In this document: piece by piece, positions 48,467 through 60,438 of the stretch
Layout of the letters: each line of letters starts with the position of its first letter
How positions within the stretch are numbered: position 1 is the stretch's first letter
DNA from: Bryopsis sp. KO-2023
Lineage: Eukaryota; Chlorophyta; Ulvophyceae; Bryopsidales; Bryopsidaceae
Direction: 5' to 3'
Length of the DNA: 64,000 nucleotides
Assembly: GCA_030272585.1 (NCBI GenBank)
Contig: BSYQ01000007.1
Span: 5,088,001 to 5,152,000, forward strand
Position numbers and translations under genes: made by a program
The notes under the pieces: generated by a model
Database searches by the model: none
Told to the model about the DNA's origin: nothing
The model's input: only the letters and a program-made list of their open reading frames with translations

Positions 48467-50938
48467 TCACGAGCCATGGGCTTCTTCTTTTCGAACAATT
48501 CTTCGGGAGCGCAGGTCTGCTTGTCGAATGGGCTCAGGGATTCTACACAGTGAGCATTTTTTAACCAGTTCAATTCCCAGCTCCAACGAGATTCGGTGAC
48601 CTGCTCCACACCAAAGCATCATCAGAAAAATGTTCGAACGAATCAGAGGATGCGGCTTTTCCTCCTGTTGGATCGATATCACGCACAAGAGAAAAAAATA
48701 TTCTCCACTTTGAAATGGAGAGGTTGGAGTTTGGGGAGTTTTTTCCAGCGCAAATGCTTTTTCCTCTATTTTTTGCCACACCTGTGGAAACGTAAATTGG
48801 CACCACTGTTCCTTTGCCGTGGCCGTACACGGCAGCTCCAAGAGTAGATCCACTCGATCCAACCAAAGGATAAATTCCATCCCCTAGAAAAAGCACCAAC
48901 CAAATAATTCGATGTGCTCATGGATTCTCTGGCATTTACTCTAAGCTATGTTGCAACTGTTTTTTTTTGGGGGATTCTTTCCTTTTCTTGTTTCTGAAAA
49001 TCAGAAATGAACAGATCCGAGACAACCAACCACAGAGGGAAAAAAAAGGTTAGTGGCGCAGGGAAAGGAAATTCTAAAACAAGAGTAAGGTTCAAAAATG
49101 TAGAATTGAAACAAAATAAGGGTGGGGTGCGGGTTAACCTGTTGTGTTGGAACTCGACATTCTTCTGCGGACTTCAGTTTTGATTGCTTTCTCGTCCAAG
49201 CCTTGGATACAGTGAAGATTTTTGGCCACTCCGATGGTGGGGTATCTTGATTCGACTCCCAGATGAGATGCACAGCCACACCCTCTTGGATGCAGGATCC
49301 CATTTCCATCCACCAATAATACCTTTGATGCCAAAAAAAAAAGCAATCAACTGCTCAATTCTTGCAAAACCTCGCTCTCCTCCGATAGCATTGAAAAAAA
49401 AAAAAGAAAAGAAAATGGTCATGTGAAAAAATAAGGGATCAAAAACAAATGGCTGGTGTTATTCACAAGCAGTGCAAACAACATTGCTATTTTTCCGTTT
49501 TTTTTCCCTCGAAAAAGGGAGAAGGAGATAAAGGATGAGCGAAAAGAGTGGGTACCTGCGGATTGAATTCTGTTGAGGCCACCCTCGCAAGCAATTTATG
49601 AAACGCTGGGCATTCTCTGAAGGCTAGGAACCCTGGGATATAAGGGACCTCTAAGTCGATATCCTCGTAGTCATCGAACACTACTTTCAGTTCCTGTCAC
49701 AAAAAAAAAATCATCAAAAAACATCTATATTTGTACGCATAAAAATAGAAAAAAATTCGCATTGTTTCTGGTTTGGAAGACGAGGGCACAGATGGTAAGG
49801 CAAGACAAGACAATTTCCAATGTGCGTGCCTGTTTCTTTCTTGGATGCAACTGTACTGCACTGCACAGCACTGCACTATATTGTATTATACTATACTGTA
49901 CTGTGCTGTATTGTATTGTATTGTATTGTACTGTACTGTAGTATATTGTACTGCACTGTAACTATGATAAAATTCCTTAAAAGATGCTTGACTGTGATAG
50001 ACTCACCGGATAGGTCAGCACCACCAAAGCAGCCATTGCTTTATCTCTTCGGAGCCACAGCAAACCGGCAACAGAAACAACATTAACAAACTTCAACTCT
50101 GGGACGTTCTTGATTTTGTCAAGGAACGCGCTGGGGGAAAAGGAATATCATTAGAAACAAAAGAAAACAACAGAAAAGCACACTGATACCTTTTCGAATC
50201 ATCTTTGTAGAAACTGACATCAAGACCCCCCACGAACTTCAGGGCAGAATCCTGCAAACGTAATGACTAAGCATTTACATGCAGCCATCCACACAGTACC
50301 AGCGATGTGGGAAAAAATCACCACCCTACAAGGAAATAACAAAAAACTGAGAAGCATCTGTTTTGAAGGCCATCCACAACAAAATCTAGACCTAACAAAA
50401 CTCAAAAATCCTCCCCCCACCACAGCAAACGTAACTGAATCAGATCGCTCTGTCCGAAATGTTTCTATATGCAACCCTATGCTGCCCCCAGATGTACAGT
50501 CATCTGTGAATTCGATCAATGGGATAATGTCCTTCAAGTTTCGTAAAATTGACTTGAACCAGGCCAGTAAAAATCGCGACTTACTCCATCATTATCTCCA
50601 TCGATTGACCAATCCACATCATCTGTATATTCAATTTTTTCCCTTATGACTGCTTGTTCCCTACAACCACATTTTTGCTAAGTCAGTGGAATCTTGATAA
50701 ATGCCTGACGACCCCCTTGGGAAAAGAAAGGAAAACACAAGTAGCCTCCGAAAACAGCAAGAATCCGCATCATGTAGGAATTAGTCATGAACAATATATC
50801 CAAATTCGTGTTCCAACAACTGATGCGCTGGCGTGAATCACAGAATCCACCGAATCAACAACTTCGCATTCCAATTGTTTAAACGTACTTTGCCCAGCGA
50901 GCTGTGAGCTCATGTGTGATTGTATTTCTATCGGCCAT
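48467..50938 (-). CDS. ENDOV: Endonuclease V
   Basis: Cleaves next to inosine in nucleic acids; eukaryotic members act mainly on RNA. Eight exons join in phase: 50938-50889, 50660-50585, 50251-50190, 50130-50007, 49693-49556, 49322-49139, 48883-48782, 48600-48467, giving 289 residues, close to the human enzyme. The conserved [48 protein letters not shown] and [15 protein letters not shown] segments are all present, including the metal-binding Asp residues of LDVSF and VDGNG. The Glu of FRE is kept as well. The intron 49694-50006 holds a pentanucleotide repeat tract. The gene starts only about 165 bases from the divergent FKBP gene. Confidence 0.95.
49846..49966 (+). repeat. Degenerate (TACTG/TATTG)n pentanucleotide tract
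   Basis: About 120 bases of imperfect 5-base units (TACTG, CACTG, TATTG, TGCTG) within an endonuclease V intron. Confidence 0.8.
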
Positions 50939-51103
50939 GGTGTGATCCTCTGTTGGGTTGGCAACGATACATCGATGGATCAACGGTTGGGCGGTTAAGG
51001 AGGCGCTTGTTCCTCATTTCAGGAAGCTACCGGGCAGTCAATGTGAAGCCGGAATGTATTTCTGAGCCAAATCCTGGTGCCTGCTGTGTTTGATTAGCGG
51101 AAA
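50939..51103. promoter_or_regulatory. Compact shared upstream region of ENDOV and FKBP genes
   Basis: About 165 bases between two divergent start codons, if the FKBP first exon is correctly placed. Inferred from layout; no element was recognised. Confidence 0.35.
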
Positions 51104-53025
51104 ATGGAAACGATTATGATTCAATCGACATTTTTATTCCAGTTGCTGTTTCGGGCGCTGCATTCTTTTGGACCATGCACGCGATTCCCGTTATCGCCGC
51201 TCCGCTTCGGTCGGTGGATGTGTCTTGGAGTCGGCGAATTTTGAAAGGGGGCTCCCATAGGACCACGCATCATGTAGGCAGCCGCCACAGTGGGCAATCC
51301 CGTGAGCGCGCGACTTGTGGAAATATATGAGTCATTGGCAATTATACAATTATCATTGCAAACATGGGCTTGAATCATTCGTGGGTTCATCCTCACTAAA
51401 AATAAAATCTTGACATTCCAGGCTCTTTTGTATTTTTCTTCCGTGTGGTTTTCTGAGTTTTTTGCCCTATTCTGGGAGGATTGTTCACTCCTTGCGGCAA
51501 ATTAAGTAGCAAAAACTTATTCAAAACAAAGAATATCGACTCAGGGAGGCTGAGTCCGATGCTGATCTACGTAGGTGGAGGTTGCTCCAGTCGAATCTAT
51601 GCCGATCCACCAACCGACGGAGAAAGAAAAGCTGTTGAAACAAAGGGTTCTTTGGAGGAGCCTCCTGTGTCTGCCGTAGACTTGAGACGGCAAATCGAAG
51701 AAGGAAAAAAAAAAAGCAAGGGTCAAAGGACGGCGGATTCCACAGATGCAGTAGCTTCGTTTTTGACGAGACGATTTGGGTAATTTTGGGAGTGCTCTCT
51801 GGGGTCATTAACACAAAAACATTTTCGATGTTAGTAGACAATTTTTTCCAGTTGAGTGTTTTTTTTTTAGCTCAAAAAAGTATGACGAAAAACAATTTCA
51901 CCACAAAGCACCCCACCCACCATCGTACATTTAATAGCAATACTTGAAGCAGTACCCGAAAACCACGATCCAATGCAAATCACTCCCTCCTGTCGAGCCA
52001 GGGCTTCCTCTGAAAGTAGATTTCCTTGTTTCACCTTTTCTTTTCTCTTTGTTTTGTTTATTTTTAATGTATGTGATGCATTTTCTCGCAACTCTGTGCG
52101 GGGGAAAAAAAAAAATCCCTCACATTCAATCAATTCAGACGCCAATGGTAGGGTTCTTGACCCTGCCTTTCAACCCCAACAAACAAATGTTCGTGAACTA
52201 TTATTTCTAAATGCTTCTTTCTTGTAATTCAAGGATCGGAGCTGGGTTTGCTTGGCTGGGAATTCTGGCAGTCGGTGCGATCGGTGAGCAAGTCAAAACT
52301 CGGATTGAGTATCGCAACGAGCAAGAGAGCACCAAAGAGGTCAAGGATGAAAAAGTCGTATCGCTGGGATCTGGTGTCAAGTACACCGACAAGAAAATCG
52401 GTGGCGGATCGTATCCGCAGCAAGGATTCTTGACGGTCGTCGATATTGTGTAAGTGGTTGAGTGATTTTTAGAACGAATGAATGTTTAATTTACATTAGG
52501 CAAACTTGTCCAACAAAGGCTGTCCGCAACGAGGTGATTTAGCCCTGATTATATATATAATATATATATTACATTATGATTCAATTGTACTTCATTGCAT
52601 GTTGAGTCGAGAGAATCGGTGTGTCTGTGAGTGGCGTTTTCTCAGCTGACACCTCTTGTCAATGAAGATTTTCTCTTTCCACCGGAAAAGAATCCACCGA
52701 ACATTTTCTTTGTTCTTTTTCTTTCTGCAGGGCGACGGCTGATGGTGTGGTTTTCCAGGACACTAGGAAAAAGAGGAGACCTTTCGTCTTTTTCTATGGG
52801 GCAAGGCCATTCACTGCAGGATTATGCTACGGGCTGGAAGAAGGTTTGGCTTCGATGAGAGTCGGCGGGCGAAGGATCATCACAGTTCCACCCAGCGCCG
52901 GTTTTGGGGAAAAAGGGACAATAGTGTTTCCTGATGAAGAGGATGAAGAAAAGCAAGGCAGGATCCCTCCAGGTGCCACCCTGGTGTACGATCTCGAGTT
53001 GAAAAGAGTTTCGATTCCACCTTGA
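51104..53025 (+). CDS. FKBP-type peptidyl-prolyl isomerase, thylakoid-lumen type
   Basis: Four exons join in phase to 269 residues: 51104-51213, 51591-51779, 52234-52449, 52731-53025. The N-terminus (MIQSTFLFQLLFRALHSFGP and an Arg/Ser/Pro-rich continuation) looks like an organelle transit peptide; this exon is the least certain. A charged linker leads to LTRRFGIGAGFAWLGILAVG, a twin Arg directly before a hydrophobic run, as in Tat-dependent lumen targeting signals. The FKBP domain (about 160-269) has GVVFQDTRKKRRPFVFFYG, LEEGLASMRVGGRR, TVPPSAGFGEKG and IPPGATLVYDLELKRV. Several rotamase pocket positions differ from FKBP12: Asp37 is Gln, Trp59 is Leu, and Tyr82 is Phe, so catalysis may be weak. 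The intron 52450-52730 holds an intron repeat copy. Confidence 0.85.
52476..52548 (+). repeat. Intron repeat family, segment A copy
   Basis: In an FKBP intron. It shares GAATGAATGTTTAATTTACA with 44246 and continues TTAGGCAAACTTGTCCAACA, differing from the other A copies at a few C/T and G/A positions. It is followed by an AT microsatellite (52551-52571). Confidence 0.75.
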
Positions 53026-54237
53026 TGGAATTTCCACATGGGTTGAAGGGGTGCAATGAAAATGGCCAGAGAATCTTGATGGTTTTCCCTCTGTTTGTGT
53101 TTTGTTTGGAGGGGGTCGCTCAAAGAAATTCAGAGGAAAACTGGCTGGAGGTCCAGAAATGCTCTGGCGAATTTTATGGGCTTTTTTGATCATGGTTGCT
53201 TGTATTCGTAGCATGCATCATCTGTGGGGTTGAAAAGCTTTCATTTGTGTTGCGGTCGATAGTTTTAGACTTGGGATGGTGATACCATTGATCCGTTTCG
53301 CAGAAAGGGAAGTTAAACAGAGCCTCGATACAAGCAGAATAAGGCAAAAATGGAAGTTTTTTCGCAAGAATTTTGATTGGATAAAGAACAGGAGAAAGGA
53401 AGGAGCAGCGAATTCAACAGAGGCACCCACTCCAGCCAAAATTTCTGTCAGGCGATCTTGTTCTGAGTCCAAAAATCCACTAAATCTTCACTTGAAGACG
53501 AAGGAAAAACCACAGCAAGAAAAACAGCCATATCATGCAATTCGGCCAACAGAAAGATTTCACTTGCTTGGTTGAAAGACCTGGCTGCTTTTGTGGAAAA
53601 ACTCACGATGAAAAAAACTAGAGAGGGCGGGTGGGTGAAAGGTGACGATGATTCTGGCATTATGGGCTGTCAAATCTGCTGGACTGCTCTGGCTCCATGT
53701 GGGCTCCATGCACACTAGAAAGATTTCTGGCGCTCCTGTGAATTAGAACGGTTTTCTTGCGCTAACGAATCTCATGAAAGGTTTCTGGCAGCGGAAACTG
53801 CAGGACGGTCTCAGATATTCGTTGTCGGACTGCCGTCCAGTGTTAGGGGAGCCACCAACAACTCGCGGTCATCTTTTCTGCAAACGCCCAGAATGGGACG
53901 CAGCACCAGGTCGTTGATTCTGAAGCAGGTAGCCCGCAGTGGACAGAGGATAAGCAAGAGATCTCGACGGGAACACATTTCCGGATGTTTTGGCGTGCGT
54001 TTTGAAACCTCTTCCAGTTCATCGTCGTAGATTCCCTGTGTTTTTGTTGCTGTGCTCTTCAGCTCGCTGAAAGAATTGCTGCCCCGTAGAATGTTTCGAA
54101 TGTGCTGTGAAACACCGAAGCAAGTTGAGGTTTTTGTTTCGTCAGCGTTTGTTCCTTCGACTTTCACGGGAAAGAAAAGCGTCGGGGCCACGGAAATAGA
54201 TATGATGTGAAACCAAGCTTTCTTTTATTTGTTGCAG
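53026..54237. other. Intergenic region with exon-like open frames
   Basis: Plus frame 53276-53575 (99 codons, basic) and minus frame 53811-54191 (126 codons, described separately) have mixed composition. No complete gene could be built. Confidence 0.35.
53811..54191 (-). CDS. Hypothetical protein, possible single-exon gene or exon
   Basis: A 126-codon minus frame starting MAPTLFFPVKVEGTNADETK. The residue mix is protein-like, with CFRINDLVLRPILGVCRKDD near the end. It starts 47 bases from the first SUMO-protease exon on the opposite strand. No family was recognised and no splice partners were found. Confidence 0.35.
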   Translation of the reverse strand: MAPTLFFPVKVEGTNADETKTSTCFGVSQHIRNILRGSNSFSELKSTATKTQGIYDDELEEVSKRTPKHPEMCSRRDLLLILCPLRATCFRINDLVLRPILGVCRKDDRELLVAPLTLDGSPTTNI

Positions 54238-57200
54238 ATGCTCGCCAATCAAGAGGAGCACAATCGTCTCGAAAGGCCACGAACTAACCTCAACCAACCT
54301 CCGAAGCGACGAACACCTCAAAAGCGACACAGCCTCCCTGACCAGGTGGGTTTTAATATCCAACAAAACTACTCGTTTTCCTCCCCCCCCCCCCAAAAAA
54401 AAAAAAAAAAAAACCTAGAAGAAAAGAGAAAGAAAAAAGAATAAAAGAAAGACTTCCCTGAGGTGAAGTATTGATAGTCATCCTTGTGGAGGTAGTAAAT
54501 CTCCAATCTCTCTCTGAGCAAATCGACACATTTTTTTTTTTCAGTTGTTTTTTTTTGCAAAGGCTGATTGCTAGGCACATGGAGATTCTACTCGACTCGT
54601 TTTATGGCATTCAAAATCGATCATGGTCAAAATGGAAGCTTGGTTATTTTTTGTTTTTTTTTCGTGACAGACCCATGACGAGCCTAGGAGACGTGGCGGA
54701 AGTCCTATTGTTTTCCGATCTCAACCTAGATCCGAACCCAGATGGGAATCTCCAAGAGAATCTCACAGAGAATATCGAGAAGAATCTCGTAGGGAATATC
54801 AGAGGAAATATCAAAGAGAATCTCGAAGGGAATCTCGAAGGGAATCTGAAAGGGAATATCAAAAGGAATCCAGCAGTGCACTCAGGACAGACCCCCTAGC
54901 TGAGTCTCCAAAACCGAGGTGGATGACGATACAAGGTATCGACAAATAATTCTTCTACTGGCGTTTCTTGTTTTGTGAATCTCTTCTTCTTAAAAAAAAG
55001 AAGAAAAATGTATATGTATACATATGTATTCAGAATTGTGTGTGGTTGAGTTTGTTTTTCAAGTTTTTTGCTGGTGATTTGAGGAAGGATGTGGAGGGAA
55101 AAACATTGCGAAAAGAATGAATAAATATATATTATAAAAATAGCAGAAACCAGATAGAGAAAGAAACGCCGAATATTGTTCTTTTTCTTTGACAATCATG
55201 ATTCCGGGTACATTTTGTTTTTTTTTAATTGCAGTTTAATACGTTTCATGCGTATTTATTAAAATATGTTCTCTCATGCCTTTTGCAGTTTTTTAACTTT
55301 TTTCTTTTCAAATTCGTAACTGCAGATGAGCCAACTTCCTCCGGAGAAAGAAAAAGGCAGAGGTGTGTTTCTTGGATTAGTTAGATGAAGTCGGAAGAAT
55401 TAATATTCACCACTAATTCAACCGGATTTTGGCAATAGCCTTCTGGTGAATTTTCTTAAAACGTCCCCCAAACCCATTTTTTTTCCGATTTTCCCCGTTG
55501 CACTGAATTTGTGGGTTCTTTTTTCACTTTTAAAATCAACGGTTGTGTGTGGTTTTCCTTCCAGAACCTCATCTACCGAGGGCTTGGGTACACTTGCTCG
55601 GGTGAGTCAAAAAAACGATCGAAAAAAAAAAAAAAGCAGAAAGTTACAAAACTCTTTACAGTTGGACTCGAATGTACCAAAGAAACAACGAAAAACAAAG
55701 GAGAAACAAAAAAAGGTAAAAACAAGCTTGTGCCTGAAACTGGCTTGACTGGGTGGTGGTTCTTCTCAATCTTTCTTTCAAATTTTTGATGGATGGTTTG
55801 TTGAAAATACTGACGTGGTGTTTTTGCTGGTGATGTCCCCAGGGCCCAACCTGTGCAAGATCGCACCCTTTTTTTGACCCAACAAAGGTAAACCGGGCTG
55901 CGGGGTGTTTTGTTTTGCTCCTTTTTTTTGTTTTTTTTTTTTGTTTTGGGGGGGAGTTGCATGCTCCTTGCATATCATGCGTTCAGGTTTTTGAACATTG
56001 AAATTAATTTCCAGGTGCAAGGCGCAGAAGTGGTGGATTTACTGGAAGAGGATATGCAAGCGGAGGATGCTCCACGGTCGGAAAAGAACTCCAACGAACA
56101 CCCTGCTTCGCCCAACTTAGTCGACCCCCCAGCAGACGATGTCTTCCTCCCTCGCATTCGACCAGAATCGGACACACCTCAAGTGTCCAATGACGACAAG
56201 CCTGGGCCCTCCCGAAAAATAGACGGCGAAGCAAATGAACAGCCAGCATTCACTGGCTTGAAAGGGGATGGCATATTGGTTCAACCATGGGTGGATGACG
56301 GTGAGGAGAACCTGAGTGGTGGTGGTGGGAGTGGGGCTGTGAGTCCAGTTGTCCCCAAAAAGTCAAAAATTGATGATGACGAGCCTTGGTGTAGCAAAGC
56401 TGCTGAAAAAACTTTTTCGACTCCACCTACACATACCTACGCTCTTCGTGGGAGGACACTGCTGCGAAATGTTGCTCCAACCAGCCCTGAAAGGCCTGAA
56501 TCGCTCGGAATAGGTCGATTCTTGTTCAGTCTGACATCGGAGCAAAGGGAAGTGATCGAGGTGAGTGCTGCCAATTCTTTTTTTTTTTCCGGTTGCGCTC
56601 TTTCTCGACGTTTGGAAAATTGGTGAAGGCTTGGTAGGGGCGCTAGATGCGATTTGGGAACGCAACTTGAAAGAGTCGAGAAAGTGTCGATAGAGGGAAT
56701 CTTGTTTGCATTGAATGGATGGCTCCCCAAATAATCGGTGTTAAGCAAAAAAAAAGACATGCGCATCCTGCATGGATGCACATGCATGCTGCATCTTTTT
56801 GCATGTGCATTTTGCATGCATGGACACGTTGGCGACTTGAAATCTAGATGGTTTGCTGTTGTAGGGCCTTCAAGTTGAGTTTCCACAGAGAACACCTGGA
56901 GCGGTGCTCCTACGCTTTTGTGATTTGAAGCGGCTGGAGCCCAGTGAATTTTTGAATGACAACATCATCGAGTTTTACATAAAGTGAGTGGCTGGATGCT
57001 TACTTTTTTTTTACAGTACCATTTTTTTCACCTCTTTTTTTGCATTAAGGGTGGGTATGGCTGTCGATTCCTTCAAGCATTCAAATCGGACCACTCAACA
57101 TGATGCCCTCCCCCCCCTCTCCTCTTTTCAACTTTTTTGGTTTCGGGGTTTTCTGTTTCTTTTTGAAATCCTTTCAAAAAGGAGGAGAGTATCTACTGCA

Positions 57201-60020
57201 ACCACTTACACCTAAGTAAAAAAGAGTTTTTTTGTTTTTTGTTTAGCTGGTTAAAGAGGTTATCGATTCGAATCAGGAAATTTTTTTCATGGTTTTTCTT
57301 TTTTGCTGTGTGCACAGGCACTTGGTTCGGGAGTTGGAGGGCGACGAACATTACAGGAAGCAGTTGTACAGGTGCCACTTTTTTAACAGTTATTTGTTCG
57401 AAAAAGTGAATCGAGACAGTTATCGAGGGCCGGAGGATAAATGCCCTGGTTATACAAGTGTAAAAACTTGGACCAAGGTGTGTTGGCCAAGAAATGCAAT
57501 GCATTGAATTTATGGAAGCGCTCACTGGGCTGCACTCTACTTCTTCCACTGATCCCTTTTCTGTTTTTGCCGATCCTTTTTTATCACTTTTTTAAATATT
57601 CATATATATATATATATTTTTTTTATTATTTATTATTTTTTTTTAATTTTTTTGATACGGTACCTCTCATCGTCTGTGCTGTACACCAGCCAACTCTTTT
57701 TCTTGTATGATTTTTTTGCCTTTCCAATCCTCACTTTCAACATCCAAAACTGACCCTTTTGTTTTCCCCAACCTTTTCTTCGATGCATGGGCAGAATGTC
57801 GATCTGTTCGAGAAAGACTTCCTGTTTTTCCCTATTCACGAAACTGTGCATTGGAGCTTGGTGGTGGTCTGCCACCCCAGGGCGGCCTTTACAAAACTGG
57901 ACGAAGAGGAAGCCAAAAAGAAATCGCCTTGCCTGCTGCATCTAGATTCAATGGGCGGTAAGCAACAACAAAAGCAATTCCACCATCTTTCCAATTGATT
58001 AATGCTGGGTGTACAATGATCGTAAAGACTGGGGGGGGGGGGGGGTTCAGGGCAGTTTTCTGCTTGTTTGGGGGTGTGCGTTATTTTGATTTCCTGCTTT
58101 GCTTTTCCCCAGCTGAAGGGCACAACACAGAGTATGTATGCGGAAGAATTCGCAAGTATTTGGAGTGCGAGTGGGAGGAAAAGGTGGGGCTGGAACTGCT
58201 AGAATGGCTGTGTTTGCATCGACTTGCAAACAGGAGAAAAGTACATACATACTGTTGAATTGAAATTATTTGACACACGACCAAAAGGCCGAGTGCAGCC
58301 CGTTCACGGAAATATATTACAGGCTGACTTGAAAGTTAACCACCGTTTCATCCCAATGTCCACATCTAGCTCTCTACGCCGTATATATATGGGTCATTTA
58401 ACCCCAGCGTTTCACATTCTGTGTTGGCAGAGGAACAGCCCAGCTTTGGTGCACAGGGAATCTGTCTTTGATGTGAAACGGATGGACGTGCCCCTGCAAG
58501 GGGCTTCGGTGGATTGCGGTCTGTTCATTTTGGCCTACATCGAGTATTTCGTCCATGCGCTTCCCTCAGCCATTCACATTGACACGGTGGATAAGCTCAA
58601 AGGTGTGTGTGTGGGTGGTCAAAAAGAAAAAGGAGGTGTTTTTTGGATATGATCGATTCAAACCCTCATTCTCCCAAAGAAGAATTACCAATCAAGCCAG
58701 CATCCCGATGTCCTACATCAATTCCGGGCATTTTTTGAAAGCCCGGAATATAACAACAACAGCAAGCTGTTGTTGTTGCTGTTGTTTTTTCGTTCTTCCT
58801 CCCCCTTGCTGCTTCCTGGATGTTCTTTTTTTAAAGTATTGTGATGTTGTGTATGCTTGTTTCCTTTTTCACTTTCTTTTTTGTTTTTTGTTGTTTTTTT
58901 TTGGTGGGGGGGGTGCAGATGTGCATAGATTCAAGTATTTCTTGAGCCCGCAATGGTTTCCGAGAAAAGAGGCTTTTCATTTGCGGGTGCACTTGAGAAA
59001 ACTCATAATTACGTTGATGTTTTGCCAATATGAGGACGAAAACGTTAAAATATTGGTGGGGAAGCTCATGAACATGTGTGACTCTCACACGTAAGTCCCC
59101 CTTTTCCCCCTCTCCCCCTCACACTTTTTTTTGAAACATGATCGAAAAAAAATGAACACACACTTTTTCAAGCACTGCATTCTTGACCTGACAATGAATT
59201 CCTCCGAGAAACGCCAAAGCGATGCATGCAATGTTTTTTTTCCAGAGAATATTGAGTTTCGAAAGGATGTTCAGGCAGTGAGGGTCGGTTTGCGGAAAAT
59301 GAAAGGAGAATGTAAAAATATGATGCAGTGTTGCTGGTTCACACAGATATGCAGGTCCAAAAGCTGTGGAAACTCGAAACAGCATCATGTTTGCCAAGGC
59401 CCGGAGAAAAGCCCTCGATGCGGAAAAGAAAAAGAAAAAATCGTCAAAGGTAGAGCTAGTGTGTTTTTCTCGTCTGCAATGATTTCCCAACTTTAAACAT
59501 CATTTTCGTTCCCTTTCTCCTCTTTTTGGTCATGAATCCACACCCCAGTGCATCAAGGCTGAAACTAACCGATAGGTGCCTATTGTTTTTAAAACGTCCA
59601 CAGAAATCGACGAAATCTACAAAGAAGGAGGAAAAGAAGCAAAACTCTGTCATGACACTGATTCGATCCTTCCTGGGACCGCAGCCTTGCACCGTCCCCA
59701 ATTCAGATGAAGACATCGCCAGCCCCCAAAAAACCAATGCAGCTTCGAATTCACACAATCATGACATGGCCAAAATTGACCTAGAGGAGCAACGGGGTCC
59801 TCCTCATCTCGTTGGTCATGATATGGGTTGTAGTGGTGGTGGAAATGAACCTGGGCCATCATCGGCCGGGGAGTTTGAAAGGGGAAATACTTGCAGCAGC
59901 AGACAGAATAATGATAAGGAGGCCAGCGAAGAGCTTATCGATTTGGTGGTGGAGGATGAGGAGGACGATATGGAAGTGGTCTGTGGGCAACAACAGGTGC
60001 CAGTGAAAAAAAGGAGTTGA
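54238..60020 (+). CDS. Ulp1/SENP-family SUMO-specific cysteine protease
   Basis: Cleaves SUMO from conjugates. Fifteen exons join in phase to 841 residues: 54238-54345, 54671-54935, 55326-55362, 55565-55601, 55662-55715, 55843-55887, 56015-56560, 56865-56983, 57318-57477, 57795-57957, 58113-58240, 58431-58602, 58919-59090, 59347-59449, 59604-60020. The N-terminal region carries an Arg/Glu/Ser repeat tract and a charged linker. The C48 protease domain has FLNDNIIEFYIK, FFNSYLFEKV, SVKTWTK, FPIHETVHW (His), LDSMGG (Asp) and VDCGLFILAY (Cys). A large insert sits between the Asp and Cys motifs, as in SENP6/7/Ulp2. Two SUMO-interacting-motif-like stretches are visible: EVVDLLEED and ELIDLVVEDEEDD. 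The first exon follows an acceptor directly, so the true start may be upstream. An alternative 3' exon exists at 60439-60507. Confidence 0.9.
58255..58380 (+). repeat. Intron repeat family, segments B and C
   Basis: In the SUMO-protease intron 58241-58430. B reads AAAAGGCCGAGTGCAGCCCG and C reads GTTAACCACCGTTTCATCCC, then AATGTCCACATCTAG, matching 2131-2182 and 1630-1677. A short AT tract follows (58381-58390). Confidence 0.75.
58752..58777. repeat. Perfect 12-bp inverted repeat in SUMO-protease intron
   Basis: AACAACAACAGC, a 2-base AA spacer, then GCTGTTGTTGTT. It would form a 12-bp hairpin in the pre-mRNA of intron 58603-58918. Confidence 0.85.
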
Positions 60021-60438
60021 CTTGTTATAGCCATGCACTTGCTGGATTTTTTGTCCCTCTTTGCCGCCTTCATTTCACCAAATTTTCTCCGATGGTGATT
60101 TGTGTTTTTTGTTTTTTTTTAATATTTCAGTCGGGGGAGTGGCTTGGGGGTTGAGAGTTGAAAAGGAGATCGCATTCATGAGATGAGGAAGCTTCCTGGA
60201 ACTTTTGCTCAGAATCCAATAAATTGAACTTGATTTTGTCCTCCTTCCAAGATGCAGTATCAGTAATGCATTCTTGTCTTTGTTCAATTTTGTTTTCCCT
60301 GGAAGCGGGGAAGCCAGATGGCATGTCTCTGAATTTATAATTCGATGTAATGTACAGTCAGTTGTATGTAGTAATGCATGTAAATTGCAATAAAGTGCAG
60401 GTGGATGGTTTTTTCAAATGCTGGATTTCCCTGTGCAG

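Noticed and set aside
49846-49966. CRISPR-like or satellite array
   Set aside because: The 5-base units have no spacers and the tract lies in an intron of a eukaryotic gene; it is a simple microsatellite.
51121-51396. 91-codon minus frame overlapping the proposed FKBP first exon
   Set aside because: Mixed composition but no family, and the plus-strand exon fits the FKBP chain in phase; it remains a weak alternative.
54553-54660. Exon-like frame starting RLIARHMEILLDSFYGIQNR
   Set aside because: It breaks the phase between the first two SUMO-protease exons, which join correctly without it. It may be a rare cassette exon but nothing supports that.
54660-54899. Plus frame with GNLQENLTENIEKN-like repeats ending in a stop at 54899
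   Set aside because: The alternative frame of the same DNA joins in phase to exons on both sides and continues to the protease domain.
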